The position numbers and the translations under genes were made by a program. From Chitinophagaceae bacterium (GTDB lineage: Bacteria > Bacteroidota > Bacteroidia > Chitinophagales > Chitinophagaceae), in contig JADJYK010000007.1 in the NCBI GenBank assembly GCA_016719815.1, forward strand, positions 138,110-202,109: 64,000 nt of DNA, written 5' to 3'. This document shows positions 28,252 through 36,753 of this stretch, in pieces (within the stretch, counting starts at the first letter, position 1; each line of letters starts with the position of its first letter). The notes below the pieces were generated by a model. It was not told the origin of the DNA and did not search any database. It saw only the letters and a list, made by a program, of their open reading frames with translations.

Positions 28252-29450
28252 AATGTAAGCGGATTATTGTATCAATAATGTCTTTTGCAACTTCCTGTTT
28301 TGATTTCGAGGGAAAGTTAATTTCTTCACCCCCCTTTCCGAAAATGGTAATCTTATTTGTATCGTGTCGAAAACCTGCACCGGGATCGTTCAAAGAATTC
28401 AAGATAATCATGTCTGCATTCTTAGCATGTAACTTTCCCAACGCATTTTCTTTTTCATTGTCCGTTTCAAGAGCAAATCCCACCAGCAACTGGTCTTTTC
28501 TTTTTTGACCGCCAAGGTTTTTCAGTATATCCTTTGTTTTAGCCAGCTCCAATGTTAAATTACCTTCTGCTTTTTTAATCTTTTCGCCGGCCACCTGTAC
28601 TGGCGAATAGTCTGCCACTGCTGCAGCCATTATAGTAATATCACTTTCTTTAAATACAGCCTGGCAGGCTTCATACATTTCTCCGGCTGTTTTTACATTC
28701 ACTACCACCAGGTTTTTTTCAGGAACTGGTACACTTACAGGCCCAAGCACCAGTGTAACTAAGACACCTCTTTTTGCCAGTTCGGCAGCAATAGCAACTC
28801 CCATTTTGCCAGATGAGTGATTTCCAATAAAACGAACCGGATCAATTGGTTCGTATGTCGGACCTGCCGTAACCAACGCCTTTTTCCCTTTCAGTAAAAG
28901 GCTTTCAGGCCGGGTCAAAAAAACTATTGATTATATATTTCGCAATGTCTTCCGGTTCTGCCATTCGTCCTTCACCATGCAGGCCGCTTGCCAAATCGCC
29001 ACTGCTTACCGGAATAATTTGACATCCGTAGGATTCAATTTTATGCAGGTTGGCTTTAGTGGCAGAATGTAACCACATATCTTCATCCATTGCCGGTGCC
29101 ACTGCTACAGGACATACAGCCGAGAGATAAGCTGCCATCAGCAGGTTATCGCAAATACCATTAGCCATTTTTGCAAGTGTATTGCAACTAAGCGGAGCGA
29201 TAATTATAAGGTCGGCCCAGCGGCCCAGCATTACATGATTGGCCCAGCTCTGCTCATCAAACATATCGGAAAGTACAGGGTTACGGCTTAGAGTGGATAA
29301 GGTAAGAACAGGAACAAAATCTTTAGCGGCGGGAGTCACAATCACTTTTACTTCTGCGCCCTGTTTTACCAATAATCTTACCAGGTAAATACTTTTATAG
29401 GCAGCTATACTGCCTGTAATACCCACAATTATTTTTTTTCCCTGTAGCAT
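28244..29450 (-). CDS. coaBC: Bifunctional phosphopantothenoylcysteine synthetase/decarboxylase (one frameshift)
   Basis: Two consecutive steps of coenzyme A synthesis. The CoaC flavoprotein half comes first (ITGSIAAYKSIYLVR, catalytic His in QSWANHVMLGRWAD, PAMDEDMW substrate clamp with the Cys-containing CNTLAKMANG block). The CoaB half follows (TAGPTYEPIDPVRFIGNHSS, AAAVADYSP and the KIKK region). The halves sit in two frames that break at the homopolymer 28917-28923. Adding one T on the coding strand (T7 to T8) joins NSFF to LTRPESLLLKG. The corrected protein is about 402 residues, the usual fused length. The enzyme is essential, so the break is likely artefactual. Confidence 0.93.
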
Positions 29451-29537
29451 ACCAGTTCAAAAATACAGTTTATAAAACAAAAAGTGACCGGCAGAAACCA
29501 GTCACTCAATATATTAACAATGCGAAAACCTATAGGG

Positions 29538-29879
29538 TTAGCTAAACAGTTCGTCTTCGCTTTTGCGGAAATACACTTTATCGTCCAGAAATTCTTGTGT
29601 AGACAATAATGCCGGATTAGGCATTCTCTCGTAAGCCCTGGAAATTTCAATCTGCTCCTTATTTTCATGAATCTCTTCCAGGCTGTCTGTATGACTGGCA
29701 AATTCCTCGAGTTTGTTATGGAGCTCTTCTTGAAGAGAAATATTAATCTGATTAGCCCTTTTACCAACAATAGCAATAGATTCATAAAGGTTACCTGTTT
29801 TAGCCTTGATATCCTCAAGGTTGCGGGTTTCTATATTATTAGTGATTCCGGCACTAAGCTGGCGTCTTAGTTTGCTCAT
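29538..29879 (-). CDS. rpoZ: DNA-directed RNA polymerase omega subunit, Bacteroidota type
   Basis: 113-residue RpoZ/Rpb6-like subunit. It contains the family core NLYESIAIVGKRANQIN and the acidic C-terminal region found in Bacteroidota homologues. Omega aids assembly and stability of RNA polymerase. It overlaps the 3' end of bamD by 26 bases and is followed by coaBC, an arrangement common in the phylum. Confidence 0.9.
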   Translation of the reverse strand: MSKLRRQLSAGITNNIETRNLEDIKAKTGNLYESIAIVGKRANQINISLQEELHNKLEEFASHTDSLEEIHENKEQIEISRAYERMPNPALLSTQEFLDDKVYFRKSEDELFS

Positions 29880-30675
29880 TTTTTAAAATTTTAATATTGG
29901 TTTGTGATTGTTGTAAAAAATCATCAGCTTCCTTTTTTAGCTTGCTGTCAGGAAACCGGTCTGTAAACTCATGGCATTCGCTTATTACCTGCTCAAACCG
30001 CTCAGATTTCTTTTCTTCCACACTCATCTCAGCATAGCGGAAATACGACTTTATTACCCACAGTTTAAATTCATCTGCTTTTTCTGATTCAGGATAATCG
30101 TTGAGCAATGCAGAGAAAGCAACCCCTGCCGCCCTGAACTGTCCCAAGTCGTAGTAAAGAACTGCACTTTTATAATCCTTTGTTTCCAGTTTCAACCTGC
30201 ATTTATCTATTATTTCATTTGCCTCTTTTATCCTTACAGAACCGGGGTGAGTATTAATAAACACCTGCATCATGCCAATTGCTTTAACGGTATTGGTTTG
30301 ATCCAGTTCAGGTTTTGGAGACTGCTTATAATATGAATAAGCTCTCATGTAATCAATCTCTTCAGCCTTGGTGCTATTGGGAAAGATTTCAAGATAGCTT
30401 TTAAAGAGATTTTCGGCATTCATATAATCAGCCTGGTAATATGCACAATAAGCATATTTATAATAAATGTCCTCAAACTCCTTTCCTGTTTTATAGTATG
30501 GCATAATGTCTTCATATACCATTTGCGCCTTATTATATTTCTTTTTTACATAGAACTGCTCAGCTATACGCAGTTTATAGGCAGGATCAGGATTCTTTAA
30601 AATCTTATGAATGCTTTTGCTGCTGCGGCAGCCAGCCAATACAAAAAGGGCTAATATAATCCAGATATATCGCAT
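29854..30675 (-). CDS. bamD: Outer membrane assembly lipoprotein BamD
   Basis: Lipoprotein of the BAM complex that folds beta-barrels into the outer membrane; here it would also serve SprA and TonB receptors. The ATG at 30675 (MRYIWIILALFVLAGC) gives a lipobox with Cys16; a longer start at 30708 would disrupt the signal. The mature part is a series of TPR-like helices: AEQFYVKKKYNKAQMVYEDI, YQADYMNAENLFKSYLEIFP, KSAVLYYDLGQFRAAGVAF. Length of 273 residues is typical. It is the first gene of the bamD-rpoZ-coaBC-porD-DUF4296 run and has a good promoter 12 bp upstream. Confidence 0.93.
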   Translation of the reverse strand: MRYIWIILALFVLAGCRSSKSIHKILKNPDPAYKLRIAEQFYVKKKYNKAQMVYEDIMPYYKTGKEFEDIYYKYAYCAYYQADYMNAENLFKSYLEIFPNSTKAEEIDYMRAYSYYKQSPKPELDQTNTVKAIGMMQVFINTHPGSVRIKEANEIIDKCRLKLETKDYKSAVLYYDLGQFRAAGVAFSALLNDYPESEKADEFKLWVIKSYFRYAEMSVEEKKSERFEQVISECHEFTDRFPDSKLKKEADDFLQQSQTNIKILKNEQTKTPA

Positions 30676-30686
30676 AAAAAGGATTG

Positions 30687-30719
30687 CAAAGTTAACAGTT
30701 ACCGGCAAATCTTACGCAA
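30687..30719 (-). promoter_or_regulatory. Promoter of the bamD operon
   Basis: On the minus strand: TTG (30719-30717), a 22-nt spacer and TAACTTTG (30694-30687). The -7 box is only 11 bp from the bamD ATG, so the leader is very short. Confidence 0.5.
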
Positions 30720-30791
30720 AAAACATAAACTCCCAAACATGGGCAGTTAAGGTTTTGATAAACCGTTAGTTATCTAATAAAAAAGACAAAA

Positions 30792-30817
30792 AAACCTCCC
30801 GAAGAATCGGGAGGTTT
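30792..30817 (-). terminator. Rho-independent terminator of the OmpA-family gene
   Basis: Perfect 11-bp stem AAACCTCCCGA/TCGGGAGGTTT with an AGAA loop, 23 bp after the stop. On the minus strand it is followed by TTTTTGTCTTTTT. Confidence 0.85.
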
Positions 30818-30840
30818 CTATCAGCAAAAAGTATCAAACT

Positions 30841-32529
30841 TTAATTCTTACGCAGATTTGGATGCGGAGGCTCGATAGTGTTTGGTCCATCTTCACCTTC
30901 TGCAGCAGCACGGAGGTCAACTGTATTACAGTCGCCGCCTTCCTGGCCGTAGTTAAAGATAAAGCGGTCACCATTAATACCTTCTTTATCCACCATATAG
31001 TTAATTACTGCATTTACATGATCCCAGCTTAATTGCTGTTCTTTCTTATTAGAAGAGCAGTAACCGATTACCACTACTTTACAACCCGGGTTGTTTCGCA
31101 TACTGGCAGCAACAGTTGCAAGTACAGCTTTAGCGTCATCGCTGAGTTTGTTAGAACCAGCTTTGAAAGCTACACTTGGTAATGCTCCCATTTTTTCTGC
31201 ACATGTTTTTTCTAATGGAGGAGGAGGATTTTTGCAGCACTCCGGATCCGGGCACTTACCAACACCATCAGCATCAACAGGCTGACAATAAGTAGGAGTG
31301 ATAAGTTCTTTATCCTTACAATCAGGAACACCATCACCATCTGTATCCTGAGATACACCATGGCTGTCAACAGGGCAACCTGCAGGTGTTTGCTCAAGGT
31401 CGAACTGATCGGTTACACCATCACCATCAGAATCAGGCAATACCGGCTTAGGCAACTTCATCAGGCGAGGATTGCGGATTTCGCTGTATGCATAATCCAG
31501 CGGATTCATCCACCATAGTGGTTCTACAGACTTAGCACCAAGGTTAATGTTTAAACCAAGGCTAAGGTAGTTGTAAGAGTCGAAATCACGGGTTTGAACA
31601 GCATCTCCCCATGCATGCTCCTGCCAGCGCTGACCATCAAGAAGGTCATCCTTGATGAAAGTCCACCTGTCTTCCAGGGCAAGGTTCAGCCTGTTAGATA
31701 ATTTAAAGGCAACGCCCAAACCAACTGTTCCGGAAGGTTTGAAAGTATCCCCAAACAGTTTAGGGCGGCGTTCACCATGGTTTTCTGCAGGAGACTCATA
31801 AGAATCATCCAGCAGGTTTTTCAATTCTTTCAGCTTCGCCCTGCGATCTGAATAGGCAGATTGAGCGATTGTTGAATAATCATACTTCTGATTATTATTT
31901 TTTGAGTTCAGGGCATTTACCTTGGTATCATAAATGCTGCCACCTACACCTGCAAAACCATATACGTTGAATCCGGTTTTTGATTTGTTGAAGCGGACAT
32001 TATTCAAAGTAATAACACCTTCTATTGAAAGATCCTGAACAACAGTTTTGTAATTGTAATAAACCACGTCAGCTCTTTGTCCAACACCCAGTTTAGAAAC
32101 ATATTGAATCTGGCCGGATGGAGTTCTGTAGGGTGCGAAATAACCTGCATCATACAACGGTGTATTCTTTTTGTAGTTTTCAGCTACTCTCCAATGCTGA
32201 CCCTTACCTATTCCGTACATATACTCTAAACGCATCGAGAAAATGTAACCGAAAGCTTTTCTTACATGGGCGCCAAAACCGGGAGATACGAACTTAGCGG
32301 GAATATCACCACTTACCTGAAAAAGCCCACCCTTAATACCAATTTCCCATTGGTTACGGGGCTTAGCCGGAAAATTATACTGACCACTTAAAAATTCCTG
32401 ATGCTGAGGCATTCTCTTTTCAGGCACCTGAGTGGAATCGTAGTATGTTCCGATTTTTGTTTGTGAGAAAGAACTAACTACAGTAAATAATATTACCGCA
32501 GCCAGTAAAAAATACTTTTTGCTTGCCAT
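30841..32529 (-). CDS. OmpA-family outer membrane protein with calcium-binding-type linker
   Basis: 562 residues: signal peptide (VILFTVVSSFSQ), an N-terminal beta-barrel or porin-like domain (about 40-360), a linker with thrombospondin type-3-like Asp-rich repeats (DSDGDGVTDQFD, DTDGDGVPDCKD) followed by a Cys-rich stretch, and a C-terminal OmpA peptidoglycan-binding domain (KAGSNKLSDDAKAVLATVA, VVVIGYCSS). It probably anchors the outer membrane to the cell wall. It has its own promoter and terminator and so is monocistronic. Confidence 0.9.
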   Translation of the reverse strand: MASKKYFLLAAVILFTVVSSFSQTKIGTYYDSTQVPEKRMPQHQEFLSGQYNFPAKPRNQWEIGIKGGLFQVSGDIPAKFVSPGFGAHVRKAFGYIFSMRLEYMYGIGKGQHWRVAENYKKNTPLYDAGYFAPYRTPSGQIQYVSKLGVGQRADVVYYNYKTVVQDLSIEGVITLNNVRFNKSKTGFNVYGFAGVGGSIYDTKVNALNSKNNNQKYDYSTIAQSAYSDRRAKLKELKNLLDDSYESPAENHGERRPKLFGDTFKPSGTVGLGVAFKLSNRLNLALEDRWTFIKDDLLDGQRWQEHAWGDAVQTRDFDSYNYLSLGLNINLGAKSVEPLWWMNPLDYAYSEIRNPRLMKLPKPVLPDSDGDGVTDQFDLEQTPAGCPVDSHGVSQDTDGDGVPDCKDKELITPTYCQPVDADGVGKCPDPECCKNPPPPLEKTCAEKMGALPSVAFKAGSNKLSDDAKAVLATVAASMRNNPGCKVVVIGYCSSNKKEQQLSWDHVNAVINYMVDKEGINGDRFIFNYGQEGGDCNTVDLRAAAEGEDGPNTIEPPHPNLRKN

Positions 32530-32568
32530 AACTAAGAATTAGATTGTGAAACAATGTCCAAATATGGG

Positions 32569-32598
32569 CAAAAATAGAAACTAAGTACTAATAACCAA
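32569..32598 (-). promoter_or_regulatory. Promoter of the OmpA-family gene
   Basis: Minus strand: TTG (32598-32596, within TTTTGG), a 19-nt spacer and TATTTTTG (32576-32569). It closely matches the phylum consensus and lies 40 bp before the ATG. Confidence 0.65.
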
Positions 32599-32720
32599 AA
32601 TTTTATATGATTAATTCCTTTCTTTGCCTGTTATTTTTCAATTACTTAGTCCATTTTCAGGCTTAATATGTTGCATTACCAAATAATTATTTTTTTGCCC
32701 GTAAATTGCTCCACTAACGG

Positions 32721-33683
32721 ATGAAGTTACCCACAGACCTTTTAAAAACCGAGTTGCAGGTATTTGAGACCCGCTTTAAAGAGGCCGTACGCAGTAATGC
32801 CCCTCTGCTTGACCGCATAATGCGGTATATCGTTAAGAGAAAGGGGAAACAGCTGCGGCCCATGTTTGTGTTATTGTCGGCCAAACTAAACGGAGAAATC
32901 AATGATCCCGCCTACAGAGCCGCTTCACTGGTGGAACTGCTTCACACGGCTACCCTGGTGCATGATGATGTTGTGGATGACTCTATGGAGCGAAGAGGTT
33001 TTTTTTCAACTTATGCCTTATGGAAAGCAAAAGCCAACGTTCTTATTGGTGATTACCTGCTGGCCAAAGGTTTACTATTATCGCTGGATAACAGCGATTA
33101 TCAAATACTACGCATTCTTTCTGATGCAGTTCGAAAAATGAGTGAAGGAGAGTTGCTTCAACTCGAAAAAGCACGGAGCCTTAACCTGAAAGAGGATATT
33201 TATTATGAAATCATCCGTAATAAAACTGCATCATTTCTTGCTTCTGCCTGTGCTGCCGGTGCCTGGAGCACATCCCGGGATGAAGAGATAACGGAAAAAA
33301 TGAGATTATTTGGTGAAAAGACGGGTATGGCTTTTCAGATTAAAGATGACCTGTTTGACTATGCCAGTGAAAATGTAGGTAAGCCAACCGGTAATGACAT
33401 CAAGGAAAAAAAACTTACCCTTCCGCTTATTTATACACTCAATAATATTGACCGGGAAACCCGAAGAAAGATAATATATATAGTAAAAAACAATAATAAC
33501 GATAAGCAAAAAGTGAAATGGGTGATTGAGCAAGTAGAAAAAAGCGGTGGCATTAATTATGCTATTGACAGAATGAACCAGTTTAAAAATGAAGCCCTGT
33601 CTGTCTTGCATGGCTTTCCGGCTAGTCCCGAAAGACAGGGCCTTGAAGACATGGTTCTTTTTGTAACCGACCGTAAATACTAA
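32721..33683 (+). CDS. Polyprenyl diphosphate synthase
   Basis: 320-residue trans-isoprenyl diphosphate synthase, probably making the octa- to nonaprenyl chain for menaquinone. The first Asp-rich motif is LVHDDVVDDSMERRG and the second is FQIKDDLFDYA; the KGKQLRPMF substrate-binding block is near residue 40. An alternative role in a shorter prenyl product cannot be ruled out, but length and the residues before the first motif fit long-chain enzymes. It fits the mqnB/mqnD pathway elsewhere in the window. recJ follows after 40 bp. Confidence 0.92.
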   Translation: MKLPTDLLKTELQVFETRFKEAVRSNAPLLDRIMRYIVKRKGKQLRPMFVLLSAKLNGEINDPAYRAASLVELLHTATLVHDDVVDDSMERRGFFSTYALWKAKANVLIGDYLLAKGLLLSLDNSDYQILRILSDAVRKMSEGELLQLEKARSLNLKEDIYYEIIRNKTASFLASACAAGAWSTSRDEEITEKMRLFGEKTGMAFQIKDDLFDYASENVGKPTGNDIKEKKLTLPLIYTLNNIDRETRRKIIYIVKNNNNDKQKVKWVIEQVEKSGGINYAIDRMNQFKNEALSVLHGFPASPERQGLEDMVLFVTDRKY

Positions 33684-33723
33684 CTCATCTCTAAATTAGC
33701 AGTACTAAAACCGATAACGGGCA

Positions 33724-35420
33724 ATGGAGAAGCGTTGGAATATTCTTAGAGCTGATGAGACTGCCCTGCAAGCGTTGCAGGAGCAGCTTAAAATACATCC
33801 TGTTTTATGTAAAATTTTGGTTCAGCGGGGTATCTCCAACTTTGATAAATCAAAACATTTTTTCAGGCCCCAACTTTCTGACCTGCACGATCCATGGCTT
33901 ATGAAAGACATGGACAAAGCTGTAGAGCGGATTATTAAAGCAAAAAACAGCGACGAAAAATACTTGTCTTCGGAGATTATGATGTAGATGGTACTACTGC
34001 AGTAGCCAGCATGTATCGTTTTCTGAAGAAAATTCACACACATACTGGTTTCTATATTCCACATCGTTATCGTGAAGGATACGGCGTTAGTAAAGCAGGT
34101 ATTGACTATGCAAAAGAAAACGGATTTACACTTATTGTTTCTCTTGACTGCGGAATAAAATCTGCTGATCTTATTGCCTATTCAAAAGATCTGGGTATTG
34201 ATTTTATTGTTTGCGATCACCATTTGCCCGATAAAACACTACCCCCGGCTGTTGCCATTTTAAATCCAAAACAAGATGATTGTGCCTATCCTTACAAAGA
34301 ACTATGCGGATGTGGCGTTGGATTTAAACTGATGCAGGCGCTGACAGACAAGCTGGATTTGCATCCGGATACTGCCTTTCAATATCTCGATCTGCTGGCA
34401 ACAGCCATCGCTGCTGATATTGTACCTATTACAGGGGAAAACAGGATACTCGCCCATCACGGACTTTTAAAAGCTAACCAGGAACCCAATAATGGAATAA
34501 AGGCTTTGGCAAAACTTAGCGGGTTAATTACAGAACTGCACATAACCAATCTGGTGTTTATGATTGCCCCAAGAGTAAATGCCGCCGGAAGAATGGATGA
34601 TGCCACCAAAGCCGTGGAAATGTTTATTGCCGAAACTGAAGAGGATGCACTGAAGTATGCAGAGATGCTTCACAGCGATAATACCGAAAGGAAAGAAGCG
34701 GATAAAACAATTACGGAAGAGGCCCTTGCCCAAATAAGTGAAAACGAGGAATGGAAAAAAAGAAAATCTACAGTTGTTTTCAGGCCACACTGGCATAAGG
34801 GTGTTGTTGGCATTGTGGCGTCACGGTTAATTGAAACCTGGTACCGGCCAACAATTGTTCTTACCCAATCGGGAGACTATGCAGCCGGAAGTGCCCGTAG
34901 TGTGCCCGGCTTTAACCTCTACGAGGCAATACATGCCTGCCGGGAACATTTACTTGGTTATGGTGGCCATTTTGCAGCCGCAGGCATGACTCTCGAACTT
35001 GACCAGGTAGATGCATTCAGGGAAAAATTTGAAAAGGTAGTTTCCTCCAGCATTACCGCTGACATGCTGATACCGGAAATAGTTATTGATGCGGAGATTG
35101 AGCTTAAGGATATAAGGCAGCCTTTATATGATATTATCAGCCAGATGGAGCCTTATGGGCCAGAAAATCTCCGGCCCGTTTTTATTACTAAAAAGGTTAC
35201 AGATACCGGATGGTCTAAAATTGTAAAAGAGCAGCACCTGCGTTTTTCTGTAAAAAAAGACAACGTAACCATCAGCGGAATCGGATTTAATATGGCGGAC
35301 AAATATGAACTGCTGCAACAAAAAAAACAAATTGATATTGTATACACCATTGAAGTAAACGAATGGAAAGGAAACACCTCGCTGCAAATAAGAGTTATTG
35401 ACTGCCGGCTTTCAACATAG
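33724..35420 (+). CDS. recJ: Single-stranded-DNA-specific exonuclease RecJ (one frameshift)
   Basis: 5'-3' exonuclease on single-stranded DNA in recombination and mismatch or base-excision repair. DHH-family motifs: FGDYDVDGTTA (motif I, restored after correction), SLDCGIKS, CDHHLPD (DHH motif), NPKQDDC, and the DHHA1-type GYGGHFAAAGMTLE. The frame breaks at 33956-33960 (A5 should be A6); adding one A changes the wrong stop-bearing frame into EKILVFGDYDVDG. Corrected length of about 565 residues is normal. The C-terminal OB-like domain runs to the end. Confidence 0.94.
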
Positions 35421-35466
35421 AGCCTATCCTGAATTTCTCACTACATTTGATATCCAAATTTTTATC

Positions 35467-36684
35467 ATGAAAAGATTTGTACTTTCTTTTTTAATAATAT
35501 CAGGCATTGTCTTTTACAACGCAACCGCACAAAGCAGTTTAACCACTCTAGATATTGTGAGCTGGAACCTGGAGTTTTTTGGTGCACCGTATAACAGTGG
35601 TCCGAACGATAAAGATTTGCAGGAACTTAATGCAAAAAAAATAATGCGTTATTTCGATGCCGACATTTACGGACTTGCTGAGATTGTTGACACTACCCAT
35701 CTCCGAAAGCTCAGAGATTCGCTGGGTACAAATTTTGAGTACATCATTGCCCCTTACAGCACAGATGGAGCCATTGGTACAAATGGCTGGAGGCAAAGTC
35801 AGAAGCTTGCATTTCTTTACAAGAAGAACATATTCTTTAACATTAGCACAAGAGGGCTGATGCTCAATAGTTCCTCAGCTGTTTCTAACTGGGCCAATGG
35901 CCGTGTTCCTTTTTTAATGAAAGCAGATGCAACCATCAATGGTATTACAAAAACGCTCCATTTTATTGTTATTCATGGCAAAGCTGGCAGTACAGCGTCT
36001 GATTATAACAAGCGGCTTGCCGGTGCCCAGGAATTAAAAGACACACTGGACGCACATTTTTCTTCTGCTACGACATTTATTATTGGCGACTATAACGATG
36101 CATTAAATACCAGTATTTATACCGGGGCTTCCGTTAGCTCTTATACTTCAATTGTAACCGACAGTACTGATACAGACCATTATAAATCTATCACTCTCCC
36201 ATTAGGTGCAGCCGGACAAACAACAATGATCAACTTTCCAAATGTTATAGACAATCATGTTATTTCCAATGAAGCCAAAGTTTTTTATGTACCTGCATCC
36301 GCACAGGTAAGAACAGATGTAACAACCATTATTCCGGATTATGTTACGGCACATAACACTTCTGACCATTACCCGGTATTTTCAAAATATAATCTGGCCG
36401 GTGTCGTAACGGGAGTACCGGCCGTTTCACTGGCAGTATCAGGCTTTAAAGTCTTTCCCAATCCATTTGAAACTGATTTGCAGATTGTGGCTACAAAAAA
36501 TATTACTAATGCCCATTTCAGTATATACAATGAGCAAGGCCAGCTATTATACCGGCATAGTACCGGATTTATTAACCTGGGTACAACTTATAATCCTGTA
36601 TTACCTCATTTAGCTTCAGGTGTTTATTTTCTTTACATTGAAACAAAAGAAATGAAAACAGTTGTTAAACTTACCAAACTTTAA
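35467..36684 (+). CDS. Secreted endonuclease/exonuclease/phosphatase-family enzyme with T9SS sorting domain
   Basis: 405 residues from the ATG at 35467, which gives a signal peptide (FLIISGIVFYNATAQ); the frame is open earlier but overlaps recJ. The EEP (DNase I-like) catalytic fold shows SWNLEFFG, YGLAEIVD (metal Glu), VIHGKAG (His), IIGDYND (Asp/Asn) and TSDHYPV (catalytic His). The last 80 residues form a type A T9SS C-terminal sorting domain (FKVFPNPFETDLQI, ASGVYFLYIE). It is thus exported by the SprA-dependent system and placed on the surface or released. It may degrade extracellular DNA/RNA or phosphoesters; the substrate is inference. Confidence 0.9.
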   Translation: MKRFVLSFLIISGIVFYNATAQSSLTTLDIVSWNLEFFGAPYNSGPNDKDLQELNAKKIMRYFDADIYGLAEIVDTTHLRKLRDSLGTNFEYIIAPYSTDGAIGTNGWRQSQKLAFLYKKNIFFNISTRGLMLNSSSAVSNWANGRVPFLMKADATINGITKTLHFIVIHGKAGSTASDYNKRLAGAQELKDTLDAHFSSATTFIIGDYNDALNTSIYTGASVSSYTSIVTDSTDTDHYKSITLPLGAAGQTTMINFPNVIDNHVISNEAKVFYVPASAQVRTDVTTIIPDYVTAHNTSDHYPVFSKYNLAGVVTGVPAVSLAVSGFKVFPNPFETDLQIVATKNITNAHFSIYNEQGQLLYRHSTGFINLGTTYNPVLPHLASGVYFLYIETKEMKTVVKLTKL

Positions 36685-36705
36685 ACGTTCTTATCTAGTA
36701 CATAA

Positions 36706-36737
36706 AAAAGAGGTGATCCGGACTGGTCACCTCTTTT
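36706..36737. terminator. Bidirectional terminator between convergent genes
   Basis: Perfect 11-bp stem AAAAGAGGTGA/TCACCTCTTTT with a 10-nt loop and A/T tracts on both sides. It serves both the EEP gene (+) and the large repeat-protein operon (-). Confidence 0.85.
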
Positions 36738-36753
36738 CATTTAACTATCTGTA

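Noticed and set aside
28905..28923. Separate coaC and coaB genes
   Set aside because: The second frame would need a TTG start inside a T-run, and one added T fuses the halves into the normal coaBC protein, so a frameshift is more likely.
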